This document shows, one piece after another, positions 1 to 7,823 of a stretch of DNA of 35,897 nt. The position numbers and the translations under genes were made by a program. Under the pieces are notes generated by a model, which worked only from the letters and a program-made list of their open reading frames with translations, did no database searches and had not been told where the DNA came from. How positions within the stretch are numbered: position 1 is the first letter of the stretch; each line of letters begins with the position of its first letter. The DNA comes from Pirellula staleyi DSM 6068 (lineage in GTDB: Bacteria > Planctomycetota > Planctomycetia > Pirellulales > Pirellulaceae), in the NCBI GenBank assembly GCA_945875845.1, contig CAMCMB010000075.1, positions 1 through 35,897 on the forward strand, in the 5' to 3' direction.

Positions 1-149
1 CAATCCGCTTTACACGCGAACGAGTTTACTGATCTACGGGCTAACCCTCGTAAGATCGAATAGCAGCTTGCGGCGTACGACGGAAAATTTACCAACAATT
101 GTCCCGACCACCCTTGACACAAAACAATACATAGCAGCGAAAGGCGACA
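1..149. other. Left-edge segment, possibly the 3' end of a truncated plus-strand gene
   Basis: The first plus frame reads 20 codons from the window edge to a TAG at positions 61-63, ending in residues NPRKIE. That could be the C-terminus of a gene starting outside the window and converging on maf, but it is too short to assign. The rest, up to the maf stop at 150, shows no recognisable gene, terminator or repeat. Confidence 0.2.
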
Positions 150-779
150 TTAGTCGATCGCTTTGGCGGCCAGATACTTGTTCATGTCCATCAGCATCTC
201 GGCCAGTAATTCCATTGGCAATCCGACCACGTTGGAGGCTGAGCCGCGGTCCAAACGGATCCAATTGGGACCATCCTGAAATCCAAACGCGCCCGCTTTG
301 CCGACCCATTGATCGGAATCGAGGTACTCGTCGAGTTGCTGGTCGCTGATCGGCTCCATCCAAAGATGGGAAACATCAACTCGAACAAGTCTGTGGGCAG
401 AAACTTTGTCCCATAGGCAAATACCACTATAGACTGAGTGAGTTCGGCCTCGGAGTCGCGTCAGCATTTGTCGAGCATGTTCGCGATCCTCAGGTTTACC
501 TAGAATAATCGCAACACATTCGGCAACCGTGTCGCAGGCTAGCACCAATCCCGAATCGACCTTGTCGATCACGTTGGCTGCCTTCTGGTACGCGAGCCTT
601 GCGACAACCTCGGGCGGAGTCTCGCGGGAGCAAATTCCACATTCTGCGTGGGAGTCTGGTTCGAGAACTCGGAAACGATATCCAAATCTCTCAAGGAGTT
701 CTCTACGACGAGGCGAAGAGCTTGCGAGAATGAGTTCTCGACGATCGGCTTGAAACGAAGGGTGAGGATCGAGAGACAT
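150..779 (-). CDS. maf: Maf-family nucleoside triphosphate pyrophosphatase
   Basis: This is a house-cleaning enzyme of the Maf/HAM1-like fold, whose family hydrolyses dTTP, UTP or modified NTPs to monophosphate plus pyrophosphate in the cytoplasm. At 209 residues the length is normal. Family motifs are in order: LASSSPRR at 18-25, the catalytic-acid segment CDTVAE around Asp83, GKP at 94-96, the substrate loop GKAGAFGFQD at 160-169, and GSASNVVGLPMELL near 179-192. The loop and tail resemble the YhdE-type (dTTP/UTP) branch more than the YceF-type branch, but that subfamily call is inference. ATG at 777-779 directly abuts the TAG of the upstream gene with no spacer, so the two are probably cotranscribed and translationally coupled. 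Confidence 0.93.
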   Translation of the reverse strand: MSLDPHPSFQADRRELILASSSPRRRELLERFGYRFRVLEPDSHAECGICSRETPPEVVARLAYQKAANVIDKVDSGLVLACDTVAECVAIILGKPEDREHARQMLTRLRGRTHSVYSGICLWDKVSAHRLVRVDVSHLWMEPISDQQLDEYLDSDQWVGKAGAFGFQDGPNWIRLDRGSASNVVGLPMELLAEMLMDMNKYLAAKAID

Positions 780-1661
780 CTATCCGACGTTTCGCGGTGG
801 AGGAGGAGGAGGTTGGGGAGGGAAGTTTTGCGCTAGCCTCGGTTTGAGCTGCTCCCAAGAAGCACGCAGCGATTCGATCAAACGGTGGATGTGACCTGAA
901 GCAAGATAGACTCGGCAGCTAACCGCCGACTGGGGATAAAAATTGGTAATGAAATCGAAACTGAACTCATATGGACCGTGACCAATCATGACCGCATTCG
1001 CATACGCCCCGCTCAGAATTTCATCGCGAATTTTGAGATCGTCGTAGACCTCTTGTGGGTTTTGACGCTTGAGCGGACTCGGATTTCCGCTTCCGAGCGC
1101 GTTGCCAAGTTGGTTGGGCGGATTGCCTCCGCTCGGCCCGCTCGCGCCGGTTCCTAGCGAATCCACCACGGATGCGTTTCCAACGCTTGCGGAGGAATTG
1201 GGTGGTGGCAGTTGGTTTGCATTTAGGTTTGGGTTGGCATTTGGGTTGGATGTCGCATCGGCACCCGGCCATACATCCACCGTGTTTGTATCGGCAAGGG
1301 GAGAAGTGGCCGGTGTTGGTGGTGTGGCTGCCCCAGTTCCAGATTGGAAAGGTTGTGTTGCGGCTGCGACACTCGGTGCGCCAGGTAGTTCGCCGTATCG
1401 ATTTCGAAAAAGCTCGATATTGGCCGCTAGGGCGTCGATGAATTGAGGCATGACCAGGTGCGGCAAGATCACTCTCGCAACAATGGCGTTGGGGCGAGGC
1501 AAATTCCTAACGAAATCCAGGACGTATTCGGTTCCTCCCGTTACGACAATAACGCCGGTACTGATCTCGCCTCGCGCGATGTGCTCTGGAATACGAGCAC
1601 GCATGGCAGGCATGTTCTCGTTCGGATCGGGTCTGTCTTCGGAGGAGGATGGAAACGGCAT
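780..1661 (-). CDS. Protein with two DUF3467-like domains joined by a long Pro/Ala/Asn-rich linker
   Basis: Function is unknown. Two segments look alike. Near residues 31-90 (counted from this start) the motif EYVLDFVRNL is followed by a RVILPHLVMPQFIDAL helix. Near 216-278 the motif YEFSFDFITNF is followed by a RVYLASGHIHRLIESL helix. Both match the small DUF3467 fold: two beta strands, an LDF-type core, then an amphipathic helix. Known DUF3467 proteins are usually about 100 residues with one domain. The roughly 120-residue linker is low-complexity with many Pro, Asn, Ala and Gly, and the C-terminus is a polyproline run. ATG at 1661 is taken as start; an in-frame TTG at 1688 would add nine residues. 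There is no clear Shine-Dalgarno. The stop abuts the maf start. Confidence 0.75.
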   Translation of the reverse strand: MPFPSSSEDRPDPNENMPAMRARIPEHIARGEISTGVIVVTGGTEYVLDFVRNLPRPNAIVARVILPHLVMPQFIDALAANIELFRNRYGELPGAPSVAAATQPFQSGTGAATPPTPATSPLADTNTVDVWPGADATSNPNANPNLNANQLPPPNSSASVGNASVVDSLGTGASGPSGGNPPNQLGNALGSGNPSPLKRQNPQEVYDDLKIRDEILSGAYANAVMIGHGPYEFSFDFITNFYPQSAVSCRVYLASGHIHRLIESLRASWEQLKPRLAQNFPPQPPPPPPRNVG

Positions 1662-1902
1662 CGCACAATTCCGCGGTTGAATAGTCAATGAATCTTTCGG
1701 AAAACAGGCACTGTCGACGATGCCTTAAAGCTGTCAATTAGAATAGCAGATTTGCCGAAAGTTGTCCCTAGCAACGGTTCTCAACCGGACCATGCGACAA
1801 AAGTCCAACGCTTTGCAGTACAATCAAGGTAGTCCATTTGGAAATATCGTCTTTTTCCACATCGTTTCGCCGGCTGACCTACTCCCCCGATCGTTTCAAA
1901 AA

Positions 1903-2718
1903 ATGTCTCGGTATATCGTTCGCTGTGGATTGATGCGTACATTGTTTGTGATGAACGCACGTACCGAACACAGCCGAGGTGCTGTCGTGATTGGCAGGAC
2001 CAATCGCGGCTTAGAACGAGGCGAGGTGCTCTGCGAAGCCACCGATCATGTGGTTGGGCAAATGAAAGACCCGGCGATGGGCACGATTCAACGGGAGGCA
2101 ACCCCCGTCGATGAAAACGAGCATCGGCGTCTACTCGAACAACAAAAACGCGAATTTGAGACCTGCAAACGACTTATTAACGAAATGAATTTGCCGATGT
2201 CCCTGGTGGACGTTGAATTGATCTTTGGAGGGGAGCAGGTCGTGGTTTTTTATAGTGCTGAAGACCGCGTCGATTTCCGAGAATTGGTCAAGCGGCTGTC
2301 GTCCGAGTACCAAACGCGAATTGAGATGCGTCAAATCGGCGCAAGAGATGAGGCAAAGCTGCTCGCGGACTATGGTGATTGTGGCAAACCCGTTTGCTGC
2401 AACACGCATTTGTCCGAAATGCCGCCCGTTTCCATGCGCATGGCTAAACTACAAAAAGCAACGCTGGATCCAAACAAAATCTCAGGCCGGTGCGGGCGAT
2501 TGAAGTGTTGTCTTCGCTATGAAAATGACACGTATGAAGAACTTGTCGCCGAATTGCCAACGGTCGGAAGTGAGATTGTTACCTCGCAAGGAAGGGGTAA
2601 AGTAATAGGTGTCGAGATTTTGGCTCAGCAATTACTCGTTATCACCGAAGACAATCGTCGCATCCTAATACCTGGCAGCGATTGCCTAACGATTTTGAAA
2701 CGAGCCGCCGAGCGTTGA
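1903..2718 (+). CDS. PSP1 domain protein, RicT/YaaT-like
   Basis: A 271-residue cytoplasmic protein of the PSP1 family. The B. subtilis member RicT (YaaT) works in the RicAFT complex, which binds iron-sulfur clusters and affects RNase Y-dependent mRNA processing; transfer of that role here is inference. The N-terminus MSRYIVRCGLMRTL and the segment RGLERGEVLCEAT are typical. The two cysteine clusters are intact: DCGKPVCC (Cys160, 165, 166) and GRCGRLKCC (Cys197, 202, 203). The reading frame is open upstream to a TTG at 1762, but family members begin at the chosen ATG, and the extra 47 residues are unlike the family. No Shine-Dalgarno is visible. The Minf_1886-family gene follows after 48 bp. 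Confidence 0.88.
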   Translation: MSRYIVRCGLMRTLFVMNARTEHSRGAVVIGRTNRGLERGEVLCEATDHVVGQMKDPAMGTIQREATPVDENEHRRLLEQQKREFETCKRLINEMNLPMSLVDVELIFGGEQVVVFYSAEDRVDFRELVKRLSSEYQTRIEMRQIGARDEAKLLADYGDCGKPVCCNTHLSEMPPVSMRMAKLQKATLDPNKISGRCGRLKCCLRYENDTYEELVAELPTVGSEIVTSQGRGKVIGVEILAQQLLVITEDNRRILIPGSDCLTILKRAAER

Positions 2719-2766
2719 TCCAGTTCTAGCCTTTTTTGCTAAACCATAAGCCAGTCAATACAAACG

Positions 2767-3177
2767 ATGAACGAACATATTTTAGCAATTGTCGAACTGC
2801 TACAAAAAGACCAACGCTACCATCTTGAGGGATACCAATTTGTACGGGAAGCGTTGGCGTACGCACAGAAAGTCATGAAAATGCCAGCGACCAACGAAGA
2901 AGGGGCCGAGGAAAAGCAAGACCACCATTTAACCGGACAACAGCTGTGTCACGCCATAAAAGAGTATGCCCTTGAGCAATATGGATTCATGGCCAAGACA
3001 GTCCTGAATAGCTGGGGAATCTTCAATACAGGGGACTTCGGCGAAATCGTCTACAATTTGATTCGCGTCAAAGAAATGCGGAAAAGCAAATCCGATCGCC
3101 GGGAAGATTTCGACAACCAATATATTTTTGAAGAAGCATTTGAACCGAAATTCGAGCTTGCCAAAGATGCAGGCTAG
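2767..3177 (+). CDS. Minf_1886 family protein
   Basis: A 136-residue soluble protein recognised as the Minf_1886 family, which is restricted mainly to Planctomycetes, Verrucomicrobia and relatives and has no established function. Diagnostic stretches are the N-terminal RYHLEGYQFVREAL near 17-30, HLTGQQLC near 57-64, the helix around LEQYGFMAKTVLNSWG, and the TGDFGEIVYNLI motif near 106-117. There is no signal peptide and no membrane segment. The gene follows the PSP1/RicT-like gene by 48 bp on the same strand and is probably cotranscribed with it. Its last 11 bases overlap the start of a short membrane-protein reading frame. Confidence 0.85.
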   Translation: MNEHILAIVELLQKDQRYHLEGYQFVREALAYAQKVMKMPATNEEGAEEKQDHHLTGQQLCHAIKEYALEQYGFMAKTVLNSWGIFNTGDFGEIVYNLIRVKEMRKSKSDRREDFDNQYIFEEAFEPKFELAKDAG

Positions 3178-3280
3178 CTCCCGTCAATATTGGTTCATTG
3201 CAATATCGGTGGCCCTGGTAGCTTGGTCTGGCTACCTGCTATGGATCTGCATTCGAATCGCTGAAGTCGTTATTGAGTAA
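3167..3280 (+). CDS. Putative 37-residue single-pass membrane microprotein
   Basis: An ATG at 3167, inside the end of the Minf_1886-family gene (11-bp overlap, +1 frame), opens a frame of 37 codons ending with TAA at 3278-3280. The product begins MQASSRQYWF, has one hydrophobic stretch (about residues 9-30, rich in Ile, Val, Ala, Leu and Trp) and ends with a short amphipathic tail. The overlap suggests translational coupling. I recognise no family. The last six or so codons lie in the left part of a MITE-like repeat, so the native C-terminus may have been replaced by repeat sequence. It could also be chance. Confidence 0.35.
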   Translation: MQASSRQYWFIAISVALVAWSGYLLWICIRIAEVVIE

Positions 3281-3367
3281 GGGCAGTACGACGGACTTCC
3301 AAGTCCGTCACTGGGGAATTCGACGGACTTGGAAGTCCGTCGTACCATTAAAGCAACAAACCGTTAT
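3262..3367 (+). mobile_element. MITE-like palindromic element, copy A (left terminal repeat missing)
   Basis: This is one of three related elements in the window. The core is a 24-bp perfect inverted repeat beginning GTACGACGGACTTCC, with a roughly 12-bp loop containing GGGGAATTC. Each arm also contains a 9-bp mini-hairpin (GACGGACTT, CC, AAGTCCGTC). The right end, TAAAGCAACAAACCGTTAT at 3349-3367, is the inverse of the left end of copies B and C. Copy A begins at TGAAGTCGTTATTG and lacks the left terminal repeat. It lies 36 bp beyond the stop codon of the minus-strand ThuA-like gene and overlaps the tail of the putative microprotein. Confidence 0.65.
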
Positions 3368-3403
3368 GCTTCGCGTTGGGATACTGCAGCGAGTGGCTTT
3401 GCC

Positions 3404-4483
3404 CTACTTCTTGGCTGGGAAATCCCGGAACTTCCATTCGGGTGAATTCGGTGGATCCGGAAGGTTGGGTGTTTTTCCCAGTCCCAAATCCTGTGGCTTC
3501 AAATTCGCATTCTTCCAGTAGTTCGGAGTCTGAATAAACCCGTAGAAGCTTGGATAATAGGGATCGACATACGACACGTCCGCCTTGGCCGGAACATCTT
3601 GATCCGTAAGTTGATAAGCAGCATTCACGATCAGACGTCGCAAGTTCTCATCCACCAAATCCACCGAAGCGCCAGCAGTTGTGCAAAGGGCTTTGCCAGT
3701 ACCGGATCCATTAGGTCGCTGGTAGGCCCGCACCCACGCCAAAGGTTGCATGGGGGAGTTCTTTTCGCCAGCGATGGCCGCCGACGCAGGATCTAGGGTC
3801 TCTGTTACTGCACCTCGCAGCAAGATCGTATCGGCATCGCTGAGATGGATGACACCGTAGATGTCCGAAGGCGTAAAAATGTCCCCCACGCCACGAAGAA
3901 TCGGATGACCTGAATTGGCCGCCTCGACCACGCTTCGACCGCCTTGCACCTTGTGCTTGCCGTGATGGCTAACCCATGTCTCACCTAAAATCTTTTTCCC
4001 GAATTCGCCGAACGCGAGCCCCCCAAAATTCCCTTTCCCTTGGAACGCATGTGTGGCTGTACGAATGCCGATGACTGGCTTTCCCGCATTTAAGAATTGC
4101 GTAATGTGCTTTGCTTCTTCGTCCACCGGATTTCGAAAACGGGTTCCGATAATCATCAGGTCCGCTTGATCGAGTGCGGCCAATCCTCGCAATCCTTGGG
4201 AGTGATTTGGGTCGATGTAGTCCGCACCGTCGGGCCCCATGGAGAAGACGACTGTACACTTAAAACCGTGCTTTTGAGAGAGGATTTTGGCGAGCATGGG
4301 CATGCTTTCTTCGGTCCGATACTCTTCATCTCCCGCAACGAGAACGATACTCTTTTTTGGAGTCCCACTTGGCGGCTCGAAAACCAATTGACCCAAGCAT
4401 GCATTCGAAAAAAATGCTATTTGGCTGACAAGGCAGCCCAACATCACCCTTGAGAAAGACGGAAAAAACGAGCTCTTGTTCAT
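3404..4483 (-). CDS. Secreted ThuA-like domain protein
   Basis: A 359-residue exported protein with a glutamine-amidotransferase-like ThuA fold. The N-terminus (MNKSSFFPSF, then a hydrophobic stretch ending near SNACLG) is a Sec signal peptide with likely cleavage after LG. The domain starts at KKSIVLVAGDEEYRTEESMP, followed by DADLMIIG-type strand residues (QADLMIIGTRFRNP), GKPVIGIRTATHAF and, further on, HPILRGVGDIFTPSDIYGV, all typical of ThuA-like proteins found beside planctomycete glycan-degradation genes. The classical amidotransferase Cys is not evident. Actual substrate is unknown. ATG at 4481-4483 was chosen because it opens the signal peptide; the frame extends upstream to 4642 without family similarity. 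It is monocistronic, between a MITE copy and a repeat-rich leader. Confidence 0.82.
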   Translation of the reverse strand: MNKSSFFPSFSRVMLGCLVSQIAFFSNACLGQLVFEPPSGTPKKSIVLVAGDEEYRTEESMPMLAKILSQKHGFKCTVVFSMGPDGADYIDPNHSQGLRGLAALDQADLMIIGTRFRNPVDEEAKHITQFLNAGKPVIGIRTATHAFQGKGNFGGLAFGEFGKKILGETWVSHHGKHKVQGGRSVVEAANSGHPILRGVGDIFTPSDIYGVIHLSDADTILLRGAVTETLDPASAAIAGEKNSPMQPLAWVRAYQRPNGSGTGKALCTTAGASVDLVDENLRRLIVNAAYQLTDQDVPAKADVSYVDPYYPSFYGFIQTPNYWKNANLKPQDLGLGKTPNLPDPPNSPEWKFRDFPAKK

Positions 4484-4640
4484 TGTGGGACCTGCTGATA
4501 GTGGAAACGGCACGGAAAGGTTACGTGTATTGTAAACAACACGCGACCCATTGCGTTGCGTCAACGAGCGAAAAGTGTCCCCTTTCGCTCCCGCGATCGT
4601 TGGGCCTTGGGCCGTCACATTTGCAAATGCTTGGGGCGAC

Positions 4641-4724
4641 ACCGGAGGGCTTGCGCCCTACCGCTATCATTTGGTAGCCGAACGGCGCAAGCCCTCCGGT
4701 CGCTAGCGGAACGGCGAGAGCCGT
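4641..4724. repeat. Palindromic intergenic repeats upstream of malate dehydrogenase
   Basis: The 390-bp gap between the divergent ThuA-like and mdh genes holds a strong hairpin. ACCGGAGGGCTTGCGCC at 4641-4657 pairs with its perfect complement at 4684-4700, and CTACC/GGTAG extends the stem inside. A smaller hairpin follows (ACGGC, GAGA, GCCGT at 4711-4724), and the AGCTTGCGCC block recurs near 4743-4752. This is the type of dispersed palindrome common in planctomycete genomes. No T-run follows, so it is not a canonical terminator. Apart from these hairpins and a candidate mdh promoter I see nothing in the gap. Confidence 0.7.
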
Positions 4725-4790
4725 CCGGTGAGTCTACCGGTGAGCTTGCGCCAGCGTAGCGCGCGAACGGATTTCCGGTAAATTATCCAC

Positions 4791-4818
4791 TTGACGGTCA
4801 CGCCAATGTCACCATACT
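4791..4818 (+). promoter_or_regulatory. Candidate sigma70-type promoter for malate dehydrogenase
   Basis: TTGACG at 4791-4796 and CATACT at 4813-4818 are separated by 16 bp, about 57 bp upstream of the mdh ATG. The match to the consensus is good at -35 and moderate at -10. It lies just after the palindromic repeats. This is a pattern match only. Confidence 0.35.
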
Positions 4819-4844
4819 TCGTGCTTTCGTTGAGTTGTTCGTAA

Positions 4845-5822
<978 letters not shown>

Positions 5823-5831
5823 GCCGGATTG

Positions 5832-5885
5832 GAAATGCAAGCATTTCTTTAATGCTGCGCTCAACGGAATTCTTCTGTTGAGCGC
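5832..5885 (+). terminator. Hairpins downstream of mdh, possible terminator
   Basis: GAAATG and CATTTC (loop CAAG) form a short stem at 5832-5847, followed by TTTAAT. A second, perfect 9-bp stem, GCGCTCAAC/GTTGAGCGC, spans 5857-5885 with an 11-base loop and no T-run. The first could be a weak intrinsic terminator; the second is a symmetric hairpin of unknown role. Confidence 0.4.
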
Positions 5886-5990
5886 CATTGACGGCTCCCG
5901 GATGTCCTCAATACAACGTGAATTATCAAGTTGTTTTCGGCAAGCCATTTCTCATCCCATCCGCTCTTTTCGGCCAATAGGAATCTTTGA

Positions 5991-6806
5991 ATGAGTCGCC
6001 TCACGATGCTTCATGAATCATTCAAGCAAACCCACTCGTCCATTGCGACGCTTCCAACGCGTGCACGAATCCTAGATCGAAGCATCGAACTGGAATTCCC
6101 CTATCGGCTTTTCGTCCCTGAGAACTACGAGCCAGGATACGCCTATCCGCTGGTAGTCTGGCTTCATAGTGATGCGAGTTCCGAAATGGAATTGGACAAC
6201 GTCATGCCAGCTCTCAGTCTTAGAAACTACGTTGGGATAGCTCCTCGCGGAAATGTAAAATCGCGAGGAAGCCAGCGACGGTATCGCTGGGGCACAAGTT
6301 TGACCGATTGCGCCGTCGCAGAAGATTTGGTCTGGGACAGTGTTCAAGCGGCCATCGATGCGCTATCGATTCATCCGGACCGAATATTTCTGGCAGGCTT
6401 TGGAGGCGGTGGCACCATGGCCCAATGGATCGGACTCAAATATGCATCGCAGGTCGCTGGCGTTGTATCCCTAACAGGCTCCTTCCCCAAAACATCCAGG
6501 GTTCTCTCGAATTGGAAAGTCGCTCGTCACTTGAAAGTGCTATTCGCTCAACGCCAAGGGTCGACGATTTGCTCCGAAGAGGACATGATGCGGGCAGTCA
6601 AAGTAGCGCATCAGTCCGGTCTCGACTATCGATTCATGCAAGCGCAATCCGAGGACGATACCGACGATACCGAAGGGAACGAACTGGATACTGGAATGCT
6701 CCAAGCTGCCAATCGTTTCATGATGGGCATCGTGACGGGAACGGATCTGAGACTTTCCCCGGAAACGTCAAACGACTGCGAAACCGTTGAATTCGGTTTC
6801 AACTGA
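5991..6806 (+). CDS. Alpha/beta-hydrolase-fold protein lacking the nucleophile serine (esterase-like pseudoenzyme)
   Basis: A 271-residue protein resembling the phospholipase/carboxylesterase-type esterases. The oxyanion region YPLVVWLHS is at 53-60, the strand VGIAPRGN is at 81-88, and the nucleophile elbow lies at 134-141. In active members the elbow reads GFSxGG; here it is GFGGGG, with Gly at residue 138 in place of Ser. The catalytic His usually found near the C-terminus (GH-type motif before the last helix) is also not visible: the stretch EDDTDDTEGNELDTG near 221-235 is acidic instead. No signal peptide is seen. The ATG follows GGA by about 8 bases. The stop overlaps the next start (TGATG), implying coupling with the ABC ATPase. 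Hydrolase activity by the usual mechanism is unlikely; a binding or scaffold role is inference. Confidence 0.75.
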   Translation: MSRLTMLHESFKQTHSSIATLPTRARILDRSIELEFPYRLFVPENYEPGYAYPLVVWLHSDASSEMELDNVMPALSLRNYVGIAPRGNVKSRGSQRRYRWGTSLTDCAVAEDLVWDSVQAAIDALSIHPDRIFLAGFGGGGTMAQWIGLKYASQVAGVVSLTGSFPKTSRVLSNWKVARHLKVLFAQRQGSTICSEEDMMRAVKVAHQSGLDYRFMQAQSEDDTDDTEGNELDTGMLQAANRFMMGIVTGTDLRLSPETSNDCETVEFGFN

Positions 6807-7633
6807 TGGAATCGAGATCCATGCTGATCGAGATCGACAATGTCAGCATCGAACGTGGCACAACACGAATTCTAGACCGAATCAATCTCTGCATTCCACA
6901 ATCACAGCATGTAGCGATTGTTGGCCCTAACGGATCGGGCAAATCGACACTTCTCAAGTTGTTGATGAAGTTCTTTTATCCATCGGTGATCGATGGAGAT
7001 TCTGGAGCGGTCAAAATACTTGGCCGCGAAGAATGGAACGTTTGGGACTTGCGGGCACATTTGGGTTTCATCAGTGCCGAGATTGACCATCATTTCTGCT
7101 CGGGACGTTCTGCTCGACTGAACGCGATGCAAACTGTCTTGACTGGCTTCTCCGCGAGCGAGTTGGAGCCTGAGTTCGATTCCGTCACGAGCGAAATGAA
7201 GACGGAGGCAAAGCGATGGCTGACTCTTTTTGGCATGATGGGTAATCCAACCAAACTCATTGGACACATGTCGTCAGGCGAACGACGCCGCGTCTTGCTC
7301 GCGCGGGCCCTGGTGATGGGTCCCCAGGCGATTGTTCTTGACGAACCCACCTCAGGACTTGATATTCTGTCGCGAGCGAAATTACTGAATGAAGTGAACC
7401 AGCTTGCAACATCTGGTACGCAGATCATTTTGGTGACGCACCACCTGGAAGAACTTTTGCCGTGTATTCAACGAACGATATTACTGAAGGCGGGCCGTGT
7501 ATTCTTCGATGGTCCGACTGCGGAGGCGCTCGACGAGGTCAACATCACCTCGTTGTTCGACGCGAAAGTTCGCATCGAGCGAGACGCAGACGGTTACTTT
7601 CATGCTCTCTTAGGGGAACGCCTGCCTAAGTAG
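6806..7633 (+). CDS. ABC transporter ATP-binding protein (orphan)
   Basis: A 275-residue ATPase with a complete nucleotide-binding domain: Walker A GPNGSGKST at 40-48, signature MSSGE at 155-159 (a variant of LSGGQ), Walker B AIVLDE at 175-180, D-loop SGLD, and switch His212 in LVTHH. The Q-loop position reads GFISAEID, without the usual Gln, as in ModF/YlmA-like ATPases. No permease or binding protein lies nearby, so its partner must be elsewhere or it may not be a transporter subunit. The ATG overlaps the TGA of the pseudo-esterase by one base; a second in-frame ATG at 6821 is an alternative start. Substrate unknown. Confidence 0.9.
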   Translation: MESRSMLIEIDNVSIERGTTRILDRINLCIPQSQHVAIVGPNGSGKSTLLKLLMKFFYPSVIDGDSGAVKILGREEWNVWDLRAHLGFISAEIDHHFCSGRSARLNAMQTVLTGFSASELEPEFDSVTSEMKTEAKRWLTLFGMMGNPTKLIGHMSSGERRRVLLARALVMGPQAIVLDEPTSGLDILSRAKLLNEVNQLATSGTQIILVTHHLEELLPCIQRTILLKAGRVFFDGPTAEALDEVNITSLFDAKVRIERDADGYFHALLGERLPK

Positions 7634-7755
7634 CACGACGCTCCGCCGTACTTCGTTGCACGACGCTCCGCCGTCGTGATTGGTGCGACGCGGAGCCGTA
7701 CTTCGTTGCACGACGCTCCGCCGTCGTGATTGGTGCGACGCGGAGCGTCGCACAA
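7634..7755. repeat. Tandem 50-bp palindromic repeats
   Basis: Directly after the ABC gene stop a 50-bp unit (TGGTGCGACGCGGAGC, then CGTACTTCG, then TGCACGACGCTCCGCC and GTCGTGAT) is present once in full at 7681-7730. It is flanked by partial copies on both sides. Each unit contains two hairpins, CACGACG/CGTCGTG and GCGACGC/GCGTCGC. The array fills the gap between the convergent ABC and DUF1501 genes. No T-runs follow the stems. This is a dispersed-repeat type rather than a gene. Confidence 0.7.
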
Positions 7756-7823
7756 CGAAGCTGAGGACCGTTCGGCCATTTCTGATTTTACCCCGCTTGA
7801 TTTTGTCTTAAGAATCCCAAGCT

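Noticed and set aside
4641-4700. Strong hairpin upstream of mdh as a terminator or riboswitch
   Set aside because: There is no T-run and it belongs to a dispersed palindrome type. The structure is a simple hairpin without riboswitch features.
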